From: Bacillus mesophilus
Lineage (GTDB): Bacteria > Bacillota > Bacilli > Bacillales > SA4
Direction of reading: 5' to 3'
Assembly (NCBI RefSeq): GCF_011008845.1
Contig: NZ_JAAIWM010000001.1
Coordinates: 434,001-498,000 of the forward strand
Length of the DNA stretch: 64,000 nt
Shown here: piece after piece, positions 26,323 to 35,032 of the stretch
Numbering within the stretch: the first letter of the stretch is position 1
Layout: every line of letters starts with the position of its first letter
Notes under the pieces: generated by a model
Database searches by the model: none
What the model was told of the DNA's origin: nothing
The model's input: only the letters and a program-made list of their open reading frames with translations
Position numbers and translations under genes: made by a program

Positions 26323-27238
26323 GCTTCTCCTCTTTTTTTTGTTTAATGTTTATGGTATTATCAATTATTTCTAATGTAACCTGTTGGTCTTTATATAATT
26401 TAGTTAGATAAGCTGTTATTGCCGTCCTATATAAGACGAAGGAAGTCATGTTGAAAAGCTTTATGTCCCAACGGTCACACATTTGCTTAACAATCTGTTC
26501 ATGACTAATTCCATTATCATCATAACTGTCAATAATGTCTCTCATTGAAGACAATATTTCTTGATGTACTTTTTTATTGGCATGGACGGTCTCTTGAAAA
26601 TTTTCCTCATAGATTCCATGACCCGGAACAGTTCCACTACACTTCAAATTACTAAGTTTGTCCAAAGACGAGAGTGTTTGTTCTAAATCAATAATATAAG
26701 GAATTTTATGTTTATCTAAAGATTCTATACCAAAGTATGAATCTGCAGCAAACAAGATATCATTCATTAGTATACCCATTTGGTTAACACTATGTCCTGG
26801 TAGAGAAATTAACTCTATCGAAAATCCATCTACTTCATATTTCCCCTCATCTACAACTTCGTCTATCTCTAAAGCTTGTCCTTCAATGAATTTATTTCGG
26901 ATTTCCTCTATTGGATAATTTCCATGAGAGAAAGCCACTGAAGCAAGAATAGGATTTCTTAATATTGCCTCTTCTATTTGAGGAGCAATGGTGTATATGT
27001 TTTTAGTTGATTGTAGGTAAGCGGCACCACCATAATGGTCAGCGTGTGAATGTGTAATAATAAGGTGAGTTAAAGGCAGCTTTTTTTCCTCTAACTTTTT
27101 TATAACCTTTTTCATACTTTGTGAATCTAATCCGGCATCAATAAGCATACCTTTTTCCTGTTCTTTAAGGTGAACGTATCCAATATTAACCGCAGATTTA
27201 AAATAATAAGTATCTCTGCATATCTCAATTAATTCCAT
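26312..27238 (-). CDS. Metallo-beta-lactamase-fold hydrolase
   Basis: 308 residues. The zinc motif THSHADHYGG (H63, H65, D67, H68) leads the MBL fold, with LPGHSVNQMG carrying the next His, AADSYFG the Asp, and GHGI the last His. The C-terminal 90 residues form a helical MBL-associated extension. This combination suits thioesterase/glyoxalase-II-like or quorum-type hydrolases; the substrate cannot be chosen. It lies 18 bp downstream of a small gene in the same operon. Confidence 0.88.
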   Translation of the reverse strand: MELIEICRDTYYFKSAVNIGYVHLKEQEKGMLIDAGLDSQSMKKVIKKLEEKKLPLTHLIITHSHADHYGGAAYLQSTKNIYTIAPQIEEAILRNPILASVAFSHGNYPIEEIRNKFIEGQALEIDEVVDEGKYEVDGFSIELISLPGHSVNQMGILMNDILFAADSYFGIESLDKHKIPYIIDLEQTLSSLDKLSNLKCSGTVPGHGIYEENFQETVHANKKVHQEILSSMRDIIDSYDDNGISHEQIVKQMCDRWDIKLFNMTSFVLYRTAITAYLTKLYKDQQVTLEIIDNTINIKQKKEEKLST

Positions 27239-27256
27239 TTTTTATATCCTCAACCT

Positions 27257-27532
27257 TTATATAACTTCGTTTATATTGATTCCTTTACCTGTAATTAATG
27301 AAATTAGCTGATAATTTGGTTTATAACTTTTTTTAACCTTACTCGCTGGAGAAACAACTGAAAGTTCCTCTGATGTTTCAAGCTCTAACTGTTCTCGGTT
27401 ATCGTCCTTAAGTCTCTTTTCCAATGATACCTTAGGTACTGGTGGAAGTACAAATGGAGATACCCCAGTCTTCAACTTTCGATTAGCATATTGAGTGTAT
27501 TCATGTTGAGTGATTGGTAGAATATAACCCAT
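27257..27532 (-). CDS. Hypothetical small protein upstream of the MBL gene
   Basis: About 91 residues, hydrophilic. The N-terminal half (GYILPITQHEYTQYANR, FVLPPVPKVSLEKR) looks conserved-type, and the middle is acidic. Start ATG 27530-27532 has AAGGAGGTGATAG ideally spaced, better than the upstream in-frame codon. It forms an operon with the MBL hydrolase. No family recognised. Confidence 0.65.
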   Translation of the reverse strand: MGYILPITQHEYTQYANRKLKTGVSPFVLPPVPKVSLEKRLKDDNREQLELETSEELSVVSPASKVKKSYKPNYQLISLITGKGININEVI

Positions 27533-27999
27533 TTCTATCACCTCCTTAATTATTTACCCTCTTTATTCTCTTACTAAACTATTCGGATCTAAGTTTCAAT
27601 TTATGACTTCATATGCATTTTGTATATTATGGAAGCTAATTAAACCTCATTATCAACCATTTGATGTAAAAATAATGACAGTTCTTGACGGAAGAACCCG
27701 GGAATCATCCACGTTTTTCTGACACCATTAGACAATGACGGGTATATTAGAGAAAATACCTACGAACAAAAGTCGCAAGTGCCCCGTATAGCCCCGACAA
27801 TTCAAATGCACTAGTCCAAGTTTTCAACAAGTGATAAATTTTATCATTTCCTAACACTAAAAAAGGCCCTCCGCTAACACGGAGAGCTTAGAGAAATTAG
27901 CATGTTGGGAAACTGTTCACTATATACTATGAAGCATAGACAAGTTTGACTGGACAAGTGTACTAGGTCAGAAGTGGAAATTCAGACATGTTCACTCAC
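27533..27999. other. 467-bp stretch without a supportable gene
   Basis: Apart from the small gene's ribosome-binding site, no persuasive coding sequence, tRNA or riboswitch is seen. A CTCCG/CGGAG hairpin lies near 27869-27884, and on the minus strand a ~40-codon open stretch (about 27650-27770) encodes a plausible-looking peptide (RKTWMIPGFFRQE) that could be a relic, but it has no ribosome site. Confidence 0.4.
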
Positions 28000-28875
28000 T
28001 TAATTTTTTTCTGTTGTTTCATTTAGGTGGCCCTCTAGATTTTGAATAAGCTTGGTTAATTGGATAGCTTGTTGTTGGTAAAAGTCTTGATGGTCTTGGT
28101 TTTTCATTTTAAGCCCAATTAATTCTAGTTCTGCCTGACACTTTTTTAAAGTCGCATAAACCCGTTTTGATTCTGGCGGGTGTGGTAGTTCCTTTGTATC
28201 ATCAAATAGATCAATATGAAGCTTTTGATTGCCATCAATTTGCGCTAGAAAGACATCCTTTATTTGGATACTCCGTTCATCCATCTCTTTTTGTATCCAA
28301 CTTTTAGTTAGCTTTGTTGTTGAGAGTGATTCTTCTAGAATTTTACCATCCATTATAATAGCTTGAGGCTCTTTTTCTTGAGGTGGGTTTGGGTCTATAT
28401 CGCCTAATGTAATCGGCTGGTGTTCTTTTTTTAATAAGACACTTAGATCACCCGTGGGTTCAAAAGAAGCAAACTCCACATCCGCTACTTTAAATACGTT
28501 TTTCTCCCGTAGCATTTCTAAAAGCTCATCAGACGATACTTTTTCTTTATATAAATTCTTCTCAAGGATTTTTCCATTTTGAATAAAAACGGTTGATTTC
28601 CCCTCAACAAAATCACGAAACTTTTTACTTTTCACCGCAAAGAAGTCTAACATGAAAGGAAATAAAGCCCAAATAAGCAGTGCAACTACACCATGAAGAT
28701 ATGAAACAGCGAGGTCCATGGATAAGGCCCCCGCAATATCTCCTACTGTTATACCAACAATTGTTTCAAAGAAAGAGAGCTCTGATAATTGTTTTTTTCC
28801 TAGGATTTTTAATATAAAAAATAACCCAACTAATATTGAAAAGGACCGTATTATAATATGCAGCCATTCAGGCAT
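28000..28875 (-). CDS. DUF421 (YetF-like) protein of the spoVA-2mob-type operon
   Basis: About 291 residues. Three N-terminal helices (IIIRSFSILVGLFFILKILG, TIVGITVGDIAGAL, HGVVALLIWALFPFML) are followed by the DUF421 domain (FVEGKSTVFIQNGKI ... REKNVFKVADVEFASFEPTG) and a ~90-residue hydrophilic, helical tail. It is the last gene of a minus-strand cluster with SpoVAC, SpoVAD and SpoVAE homologues; DUF421 proteins are part of the mobile spoVA-2mob operons that raise spore heat resistance. The start is ATG 28873-28875. Confidence 0.85.
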   Translation of the reverse strand: MPEWLHIIIRSFSILVGLFFILKILGKKQLSELSFFETIVGITVGDIAGALSMDLAVSYLHGVVALLIWALFPFMLDFFAVKSKKFRDFVEGKSTVFIQNGKILEKNLYKEKVSSDELLEMLREKNVFKVADVEFASFEPTGDLSVLLKKEHQPITLGDIDPNPPQEKEPQAIIMDGKILEESLSTTKLTKSWIQKEMDERSIQIKDVFLAQIDGNQKLHIDLFDDTKELPHPPESKRVYATLKKCQAELELIGLKMKNQDHQDFYQQQAIQLTKLIQNLEGHLNETTEKN

Positions 28876-28985
28876 ACAAATCACTCTTTTCTTCTAGGCT
28901 GTATCTATCATTTAAATATTCCTTCTAGCGAGAGGGAAGTTAGCACACCTTAAACTAGCTGCTGAACTCACTGCCTTCCCCTACC

Positions 28986-29342
28986 TTAACCCTTAGGTTT
29001 AAACAATAGTGCTCCTATAAATGCAAAAATAATAGCGGCTGAAATACCAGAGCTTGTCACTTCAAACATTCCAGTTAGCACACCAATAATTCCATGCTGT
29101 TCTGCCTCTTCTAGGGCTCCATGAACAAGGGAATTACCGAAACTAGTAATGGGTATCGTTGCACCCGCACCTGCAAAAGCAATTAAAGGCTCATATAAAC
29201 CGAAGCCATCTAAAATCGCACCCATTACAACAAGTGTACTCAACGTATGTGCAGGAGTTAGTTTTAATACGTCAAACATAATTTGTCCGATTACACAAAT
29301 AAGTCCACCCACAACAAATGCCCAGAAAAATGTTGCAAACAC
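28986..29342 (-). CDS. spoVAE: SpoVAE-type spore membrane protein
   Basis: 118 residues, four hydrophobic segments, with the SpoVAE signature [33 protein letters not shown]. SpoVA proteins form the inner-membrane channel for Ca-dipicolinate uptake and release. The GTG start overlaps the spoVAD stop by one base (TAGTG) with GGAGGTGA upstream, so translation is coupled. It belongs to a second, spoVA-2mob-like set rather than the core spoVAA-AF operon, because spoVAA/AB are absent. Confidence 0.92.
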   Translation of the reverse strand: MFATFFWAFVVGGLICVIGQIMFDVLKLTPAHTLSTLVVMGAILDGFGLYEPLIAFAGAGATIPITSFGNSLVHGALEEAEQHGIIGVLTGMFEVTSSGISAAIIFAFIGALLFKPKG

Positions 29343-30355
29343 TATGCTTCACCTCCGTATTCGATAGAAACGGCATGCGCAATACAAGGAATCGTTTCCT
29401 GTTGCTGAAAAGATAAAGGAGAAAGAAGAGCCCCAGTCGCAACAACTAAAATTCTCTTTAGCTCCCCTTTTCTCATCTTATTTAATAGATGGCCATAAAG
29501 GACAGTCGCTGAACATCCTGGTCCACTCGCACCTGCCATTACTGGCTGATCATCTTTATAAATTAATAATCCACAATCCTTAAACTGCTCTGGCTTTATG
29601 CCAATTTGATGCTCTGTCATTAAATCCAGCGCAACCTTTCTTCCAATCTTCCCTAAGTCACCTGTTATGATAAGGTCATAATATGAAGGATCAATTTGCC
29701 GCTCTTTAAAATGAGCCTCGATCGTATCAACTGCCGCGGGTGCCATTGCTCCTCCCATGTTAAAAGGATCCTTTAGCCCCATATCCATTACTTTTCCGAT
29801 TGTGGCAGATGTTACTTGCGGTCCATTTCCCGATTTCCCCACCACGCAGGCTCCTGAACCCGTAACTGTCCACTGTGCTGTTGGCGGCTTTTGTCCACCA
29901 TACTCAGTAGGATATCGAAATTGTTTCTCAACCGCAGAGTTATGACTAGATGCAGCTGTTACGATATGATCAGCTCCACCATGATTGACTATAAAGGCTC
30001 CTAGTGCCAGTCCCTCCATAGAGGTAGAGCAGGCTCCAAATAAGCCAAAGTACGGTGTCCCTAATGTCCTAGCAGCAAAGCTACTTGGAGTAATTTGATT
30101 GATTAGATCTCCTGCAAGTAAAAATTGTATATCATCCTTTGTTAAATTAGCTTTTTCGATGCTTTTATAAATAGATTCTTCTAAGAGAATTTTATGTGCT
30201 TTCTCATAGGAATCTTCTCCTATCCATAGATCCTCGTGGAGGATGTCAAAGTCCTCTGCTAAATTACCCTCCGCTTCAAAAGGACCCCCAATAGCAGCGG
30301 AAGATAAGATAACCGGCTTATTCTCAAATACCCATGTACGTTGCATTTGCGTCAT
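29342..30355 (-). CDS. spoVAD: SpoVAD-type dipicolinate-binding protein
   Basis: 337 residues, the thiolase-like fold of SpoVAD, with [36 protein letters not shown] (Cys region of the ancestral thiolase) and [11 protein letters not shown]. SpoVAD binds dipicolinic acid at the spore inner membrane. The length equals that of B. subtilis SpoVAD. It starts directly at the spoVAC stop with GGAGGACTC upstream. Confidence 0.93.
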   Translation of the reverse strand: MTQMQRTWVFENKPVILSSAAIGGPFEAEGNLAEDFDILHEDLWIGEDSYEKAHKILLEESIYKSIEKANLTKDDIQFLLAGDLINQITPSSFAARTLGTPYFGLFGACSTSMEGLALGAFIVNHGGADHIVTAASSHNSAVEKQFRYPTEYGGQKPPTAQWTVTGSGACVVGKSGNGPQVTSATIGKVMDMGLKDPFNMGGAMAPAAVDTIEAHFKERQIDPSYYDLIITGDLGKIGRKVALDLMTEHQIGIKPEQFKDCGLLIYKDDQPVMAGASGPGCSATVLYGHLLNKMRKGELKRILVVATGALLSPLSFQQQETIPCIAHAVSIEYGGEA

Positions 30356-30832
30356 TTAGAGTCCTCCTATCATCATGATTATTGTCTTCACTAACGCTAC
30401 AACAAAAGCAGAGAAGGTACCAAAAAGCACGACCGAGCCTGCCAGTTTAAACAGATTCCCTCCTACTCCTAACACAAAGCCTTCCGTTTTGTGCTCAATT
30501 GCAGCAGATATTACTGCATTTCCAAATCCGGTTACAGGTACAGCACTGCCTGCACCAGCAAATTGTGCAAGATGATCATATACACCAAATCCAGTTAGAA
30601 GCATTGAAAAGAAAATCATAGTTGCCACTGTTGGATTTCCTACTGTCATTTCTGTAAAATCAAAAAATGTAATATAAAATAAAGAAACAGCTTGTCCGAT
30701 ACAACAGATTAAGCCGCCAACTAAGAATGCCTTTAAGCAATTTAAGAAAACTGGACGTTTAAATTCACGCTGTTTTTCAAATTGTTGATAGGCTTGTTGT
30801 GAAGCCATATGGTTTTTATTATTGTTAGCCAT
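30356..30832 (-). CDS. spoVAC: SpoVAC-type mechanosensitive spore channel protein
   Basis: 158 residues: a hydrophilic N-terminus (NNNKNHMASQQAYQQFEKQREFKRP), then four hydrophobic segments with the SpoVAC block TGFGVYDHLAQFAGAGSAVPVTGFGNAVISAAIEHKTEG. SpoVAC is a mechanosensitive channel component for Ca-dipicolinate release. Second gene of the operon, after the lipoprotein. Confidence 0.93.
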   Translation of the reverse strand: MANNNKNHMASQQAYQQFEKQREFKRPVFLNCLKAFLVGGLICCIGQAVSLFYITFFDFTEMTVGNPTVATMIFFSMLLTGFGVYDHLAQFAGAGSAVPVTGFGNAVISAAIEHKTEGFVLGVGGNLFKLAGSVVLFGTFSAFVVALVKTIIMMIGGL

Positions 30833-30852
30833 CGTATCATCTCTCTCTTTAC

Positions 30853-31314
30853 TTAAGTTTTTTCCTTAGCCAGGCTTTTGATCTTATGAAGACGCTTTTC
30901 TATTTCTTTTTCTGATAAATTCTTATCTTCATCTATAAGTTGGTTAAGCTCTAATAAAATTTTATAATCATGAGATACTGTGATTTTTTCATCAGGAAAT
31001 AGCTTATTCAACTTCTTTCGCACTTTGCTCTCAACATCCATCACATTAAATTCTTCAAGCTTCTTAACGTTAAATCCGACAAAAAGCTCATCATCATGAT
31101 GAACAGCTATAACCTCATTGATTTCTTCATAACTCAATATTTCGTGCTTTGCTTTGATTGCCACTGCATCTTTAGTTAGCCTCATCTTTTCACTATAAGA
31201 GTGATTATTTGATACATTCCGTGTTGTAGTATCTAGGGTCATACCCTCTTCATCCGTTCCGTTACATGCAGCTAAACAAATCAACGCTAGTGTTACAAAT
31301 AAACATTTTTTCAT
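30853..31314 (-). CDS. YhcN/YlaJ-family spore lipoprotein
   Basis: About 153 residues. A short signal ends in the lipobox LAAC (KKCLFVTLALICLAAC), followed by a domain with EVIAVHHDDELFVGFNVKK and a Lys/Glu-rich C-terminal helix, as in the YhcN/YlaJ germination lipoproteins. Such a lipoprotein is the usual companion in spoVA-2mob operons. The start could be ATG 31312 (AAGGATG, 8-nt spacing, preferred) or ATG 31321. Confidence 0.85.
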   Translation of the reverse strand: MKKCLFVTLALICLAACNGTDEEGMTLDTTTRNVSNNHSYSEKMRLTKDAVAIKAKHEILSYEEINEVIAVHHDDELFVGFNVKKLEEFNVMDVESKVRKKLNKLFPDEKITVSHDYKILLELNQLIDEDKNLSEKEIEKRLHKIKSLAKEKT

Positions 31315-31423
31315 TCGAATCATCCTTCGTCCTATACTTTTAAGTACATATTATAGATTGCGTTGTTTTGACTTGAATATGTTTAATGCAACCTTCCAAT
31401 TTATAGAACTTAAGTGTCGCTCA

Positions 31424-31462
31424 ACAAAAAAAGAAACAGGCACTAATCGCCTATTTCTTTTA
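31424..31462 (-). terminator. Terminator of the 37-codon gene
   Basis: On the minus strand AAAGAAATAGGC and GCCTGTTTCTTT pair around a short loop, followed by TTTT. The stop codon of the small gene lies at its 5' edge. Confidence 0.75.
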
Positions 31463-31573
31463 TAGAGACTGCTTTCTTTTTCGACCGCAGCCACAAGTTT
31501 TCTTTTTTTTCTTCACTTCATTCGTTTTAGGTGTCTGTTTTTCGACATTCAAATTAGCCAGTTTTTTTCGCAC
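31460..31573 (-). CDS. 37-residue basic peptide with a CGCG motif
   Basis: GTG at 31571-31573 with AGGAGGGATG 5-10 nt upstream opens 37 codons ending at TAA. The product has an N-terminal KKL, a run of five Lys, then TCGCGRKRK. The close spacing of two Cys with Gly, the strong ribosome site and a terminator immediately downstream argue for a real gene. Function unknown; a nucleic-acid- or metal-binding peptide is conceivable. It lies upstream of the spoVA-type operon on the same strand, separated by a terminator. Confidence 0.6.
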   Translation of the reverse strand: MRKKLANLNVEKQTPKTNEVKKKKKTCGCGRKRKQSL

Positions 31574-31668
31574 AGATTCATCCCTCCTAGCTTGTTTATT
31601 CTATTATATGAACTCTTAATGAACAGAGTTCCAAACAATAAACAAAAAAGGCTAAGTTTAGGAAAGTA

Positions 31669-32019
31669 CTAGCTATCTGATAGTTTTAATACAATCGTTT
31701 CAATAATGGCAGCGCAACCAGCTATGGCAAGAATGATCACTAGTGGCTCCACTCCTTTTGGCCAAATCCACCAGAGAGCATATAAAGCTGTCGTACACCA
31801 AATACCTGTACACCAATAGCAGCTAAGAAGCTCTCCGAACCACTTCCTTATTCCGGTTCCTTTTACAACTATATAGGTAGAAGTCGTCCCATCTTCTTCC
31901 GTTTCTGTAACCTCTTCATGAAAGGGTCTACGTAAAAAGGATGTGATATTATCAAAAACAATTAAATGAGTTAAACGAAAGCTCGCAAGGCTTAACAGAA
32001 CAAAATGTAACCAAGTCAC
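31669..32019 (-). CDS. DUF1360 (YjcA/YngL-like) membrane protein
   Basis: 116 residues with hydrophobic segments near 5-20, 65-85 and 90-108, and the hallmark GELLSCYWCTGIWC (two Cys motifs) of DUF1360. B. subtilis members are annotated as sporulation-associated; the role is unknown. The start ATG has GGAGTGCGG upstream. Confidence 0.8.
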   Translation of the reverse strand: MTWLHFVLLSLASFRLTHLIVFDNITSFLRRPFHEEVTETEEDGTTSTYIVVKGTGIRKWFGELLSCYWCTGIWCTTALYALWWIWPKGVEPLVIILAIAGCAAIIETIVLKLSDS

Positions 32020-32206
32020 CCTACCGCACTCCTCTACTTGTCTAACCTAACTGATAAAGGTTATCCAGTAATAAGTTCAAATAGAACATATTTACAAGAT
32101 AATCCATTCATCTTTATAAGCTATTCAGCTAGTACATGTTTGGTGACTAGTGCAGGTATTTATTTTGATTACCTGTTCAGCATTTTCGTTTTAGAAAAAA
32201 ATGATT

Positions 32207-32773
32207 TCAAGCAATAGCTTTCTGCCTAATACTTTTTTGAATTTTACTGAATATAAAACGACAGAATAACAGAAAAGCGATAAAAGCAAAAAATGAATAC
32301 ATATGCTTCCAATTGTGTAAGGCAAACATATTAAAATAAACAAAGATAGGTTCTATTACAAATGATAAGACAAAAGACCACACGACTGTCGCATAAAAGA
32401 AGGACCGCCACCTTGTAAATATTTGATACATTAACATCGTGGATACTGGGATCACACAAAGATCTGCAGGAAATAGGGGTGGAATCATCGAAAATAGTTT
32501 ATCTGGATATCCCCATAGTACTAGGTCAACTCCCATAACATCAAGAATGGTAGCAAATATCCCGCACAATAAACCGAAAGAAAATATCTCATCAAAACGT
32601 TCTCTGTCAACAAGCTTCCACCAAACAATAAACGGGGCGATTGAAGAGAATAAAAGAAACCACCAGGTCATAGTAAAAACTTCTTTATGAAGCCAATGAT
32701 CGAGGTTCATATTACTCAATGCTCTTCTTACTTCTTGAATTTCTTCGTAAGTTGGTATATGTATTGGTTCCAT
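32207..32773 (-). CDS. CBO0543-family membrane protein
   Basis: About 188 residues with five or six hydrophobic segments and an aromatic-rich pattern (TWWFLLFSSIAPFIVWWKLVD, DLVLWGYP, FPADLCVIPVSTMLMYQ), matching the CBO0543-type family of sporulating Firmicutes. Start at the third of three consecutive ATGs (32771-32773), 7 nt from AGGAG. Function unknown. Confidence 0.75.
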   Translation of the reverse strand: MEPIHIPTYEEIQEVRRALSNMNLDHWLHKEVFTMTWWFLLFSSIAPFIVWWKLVDRERFDEIFSFGLLCGIFATILDVMGVDLVLWGYPDKLFSMIPPLFPADLCVIPVSTMLMYQIFTRWRSFFYATVVWSFVLSFVIEPIFVYFNMFALHNWKHMYSFFAFIAFLLFCRFIFSKIQKSIRQKAIA

Positions 32774-32924
32774 CATCATTCTCCTGAACTTGTCCTTACT
32801 GTATAGTATTTTTAAAAAGTTCAGTTTCATGTATGTTTTATATGAACATAACAAAATCACCCTTACCTAAAATGACCTTTGACTAGTCGGATATCATGTA
32901 TTCAGCCCTTTTCCAGAACAAAAA

Positions 32925-32961
32925 AACACCACCTAATGATTTTAATTCACTAGGTGATGTT
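32925..32961 (-). terminator. Terminator of folD
   Basis: AACA-CACCTA and TAGGTG-TGTT arms (32925-32939 / 32947-32961) form a long stem with a few wobble positions, followed on the minus strand by seven Ts. Confidence 0.85.
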
Positions 32962-32970
32962 ATGTATTTT

Positions 32971-33816
32971 TTATTGGTTCGCTCGTAATTCAGCAGAATC
33001 AACGGTATGTTTTAGGAGCATAGAGATGGTCACAGGACCGACTCCACCCGGTACAGGTGTAATCGCACTGGCTTTTTCAAAGCATGCTTCATAATCAACG
33101 TCCCCAATATTACCTTCATTATATCCAGCATCTAAAACAACGGCACCTTCCTTCATCCAATCACCTTGGATAAAATTAGGTTTTCCTACAGCTGCGACAA
33201 CAATATCAGCCTGTTTTACTAGATCACTGAGGTTTTGAGTACGAGAGTGACAGGTTGTCACGGTAGCATTACGGTTAAGAAGCATAATGGAAACAGGCTT
33301 CCCTAAAATAGGGCTTCGACCTACTACGACTGCATGCTTCCCTTCAATTGGAAGATTATAATAGTCTAAGATCGCCATAATTGCAGCTGGTGTACAGCAA
33401 GGATATTTACCAAATCCGAAAGCAAGCTGTCCAAATCCCCAACTAGTCACTCCATCAACATCCTTATCAATGGAAATAGCTTCAAATGCCGCTCGCTCAT
33501 CAATATGAGATGGAACCGGGTGCTGTAGCAAGATTCCATCAACTAGAGGATCTTGATTTAATTCCTCAATACATTGAATCAACTCTTCTGTTGTTGTATC
33601 AGATGGTAAATGAATACGCTTCGATTGAATTCCTAATTTCTCACACGCATTGCCTTTCATTCTTACATATGTAGCAGATGAAGAGTCATCCCCTACTAAT
33701 ACAGTAGCTAAGCAAGGTGTAACCCCCTCTTCCTTTAACGAACTTACTCTTGCCTGTAGCTTTGATTTAATATCTTCAGCTACCTTAAGTCCATCTAAAA
33801 CTAACGGTTGACTCAT
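32971..33816 (-). CDS. folD: Bifunctional methylenetetrahydrofolate dehydrogenase/cyclohydrolase FolD
   Basis: 281 residues, about the family length. The catalytic pair Tyr50 and Lys54 lies in ATYVRMKGNACEKLGI, followed by DGILLQHPVP, the NADP-binding VVGRSPILGKPVS, and PVPGGVGPVT near the end. The enzyme makes 10-formyl-THF for purine and fMet synthesis. It sits under a ZTP riboswitch with a terminator in its leader, so expression should rise when 10-formyl-THF is short. GGGGG precedes the ATG. Confidence 0.97.
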   Translation of the reverse strand: MSQPLVLDGLKVAEDIKSKLQARVSSLKEEGVTPCLATVLVGDDSSSATYVRMKGNACEKLGIQSKRIHLPSDTTTEELIQCIEELNQDPLVDGILLQHPVPSHIDERAAFEAISIDKDVDGVTSWGFGQLAFGFGKYPCCTPAAIMAILDYYNLPIEGKHAVVVGRSPILGKPVSIMLLNRNATVTTCHSRTQNLSDLVKQADIVVAAVGKPNFIQGDWMKEGAVVLDAGYNEGNIGDVDYEACFEKASAITPVPGGVGPVTISMLLKHTVDSAELRANQ

Positions 33817-33839
33817 TCTATTTGCCCCCTTGAAATGGT

Positions 33840-33861
33840 AAAAGGTAAGACTACGCTTACC
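33840..33861 (-). terminator. Riboswitch-controlled terminator in the folD leader
   Basis: GGTAAG (33856-33861 on the minus strand) pairs with CTTACC (33844-33849), followed by TTTT. It stands directly after the ZTP aptamer, so ligand binding most likely governs transcription read-through. Confidence 0.7.
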
Positions 33862-33863
33862 CC

Positions 33864-33937
33864 TGCCCAGACGAACGGCTATTCCTATGACGCAGCTCCC
33901 CAGTGGTCTCTTCCACTATTCTCGTCAGTCACTGCGA
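33864..33937 (-). promoter_or_regulatory. ZTP (pfl) riboswitch aptamer of folD
   Basis: On the minus strand the leader reads AGTGACTGACG, a hairpin GTGG...CCAC, GGGGAGCTGCGTC and finally CCGTTCGTCTGGGCA. This is the order and terminal CCG...TGGGCA signature of the ZTP/pfl aptamer. The family senses ZMP/ZTP, signals of 10-formyl-tetrahydrofolate shortage, and frequently controls folD or purine genes. Confidence 0.88.
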
Positions 33938-33997
33938 TTTTAAACTTCTTGATATTTTTATTTTATCACAGAAAACACGAATAAACAAAACAATTAT

Positions 33998-35029
33998 CTA
34001 GTTTTCGTTCGTATTTTTTCTAACGATATGTGCAGCATACCCGACCATATTTCGTGCTACATCCAACTCTAGGCTATACGTCGGTGGTGTTCCCGGTCTC
34101 CAGTTTACCTCATAAATCCAAGCCTTTCGATTCTTATCTATTCCAATATCAATGCCAAGTTCATCTAATTGGTCATCATATAAAGAGTCAAAATGGCTCG
34201 CAAAGCTTACCGCAAAGTGCTCTAAATAGCGCTTCATATTGAAGTAGTGTTCATTAAATTCCATTCTTAAAAAGTCTTCAAACATATTCGTATAACCACC
34301 CTTGCTTATGTTTGAAACTACTCCCTTAACAGTAACTCTCGGATAGATACAAGTAATAATCCATTTTCCTTCTGCATTTTTTTGAACATGGAGCCTAAAA
34401 TCATAAGGGAAACCATCATTTGTCACTGATTGAATATAAGGCTGTACAATCCAACTATTGATTATTAATAAATCTATAATATATTGACTAAACTGCGCGT
34501 AGTTAAATCTTAGTTCCCTTCTTCTAACTAACAGTCGGTATTCATCATGAATTCTTTCAATAAAGATGACATCATCGCCTTTTCTACCTGAAGTTGGCTT
34601 AATAATCACCTTCTTTTCTCTTTTTAATACGTCCATGACTGATTGAACCGACTTCATTTTCTTCGTAGGTATGAGGTATTGCCTGAACTCCTGACCATCC
34701 TGAATTCTGTTATACACACTCATCTTATTCCCAATTGAGTGACTAGTAAACGGAATTAACTCTCTTAGCTTTTCCTCAACCTGTGACTGCATTTCGGTAG
34801 AAGCACTTCCCGCATTATAGATGATATCAGGAAATGGAAACGTATCAATCACCCAACCGCCGTCTTCATATTTATAACCAACTATCGTTTCTGTTAAAAA
34901 GTCAACATTACTAAACGAAAAATAAAAAAAGTTAACGCCTTCCATTTTTGCTGCAGCAGCATAGGCATATGCTTTTTTCACCGTATCCGGATGCTTACGA
35001 TAATGAAGCATACCAATTGTCACCATCAT
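33998..35029 (-). CDS. YheC/YheD-type endospore coat-associated ATP-grasp protein
   Basis: 343 residues. TIGMLHYRKHP and FFYFSFSNVDF open the YheC/YheD domain, then the ATP-grasp core: KVIIKPTSGRKGDDVIFIE (nucleotide-binding Lys and Gly loop), FPYDFRLHVQKNAEGKW, and EVNWRPGTPP with the metal ligand. B. subtilis YheC and YheD are coat-associated. The family could ligate a peptide or amine to coat material; the substrate is unknown. It is in tandem with another ATP-grasp gene upstream (4 bp gap). Confidence 0.88.
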   Translation of the reverse strand: MMVTIGMLHYRKHPDTVKKAYAYAAAAKMEGVNFFYFSFSNVDFLTETIVGYKYEDGGWVIDTFPFPDIIYNAGSASTEMQSQVEEKLRELIPFTSHSIGNKMSVYNRIQDGQEFRQYLIPTKKMKSVQSVMDVLKREKKVIIKPTSGRKGDDVIFIERIHDEYRLLVRRRELRFNYAQFSQYIIDLLIINSWIVQPYIQSVTNDGFPYDFRLHVQKNAEGKWIITCIYPRVTVKGVVSNISKGGYTNMFEDFLRMEFNEHYFNMKRYLEHFAVSFASHFDSLYDDQLDELGIDIGIDKNRKAWIYEVNWRPGTPPTYSLELDVARNMVGYAAHIVRKNTNEN

Positions 35030-35032
35030 CTT

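Noticed and set aside
27600..27780. A remnant coding fragment (RKTWMIPGFFRQE-containing frame) on the minus strand
   Set aside because: Only about 40 codons, no ribosome site, no family recognised; kept as a note for the gap but not called a gene.
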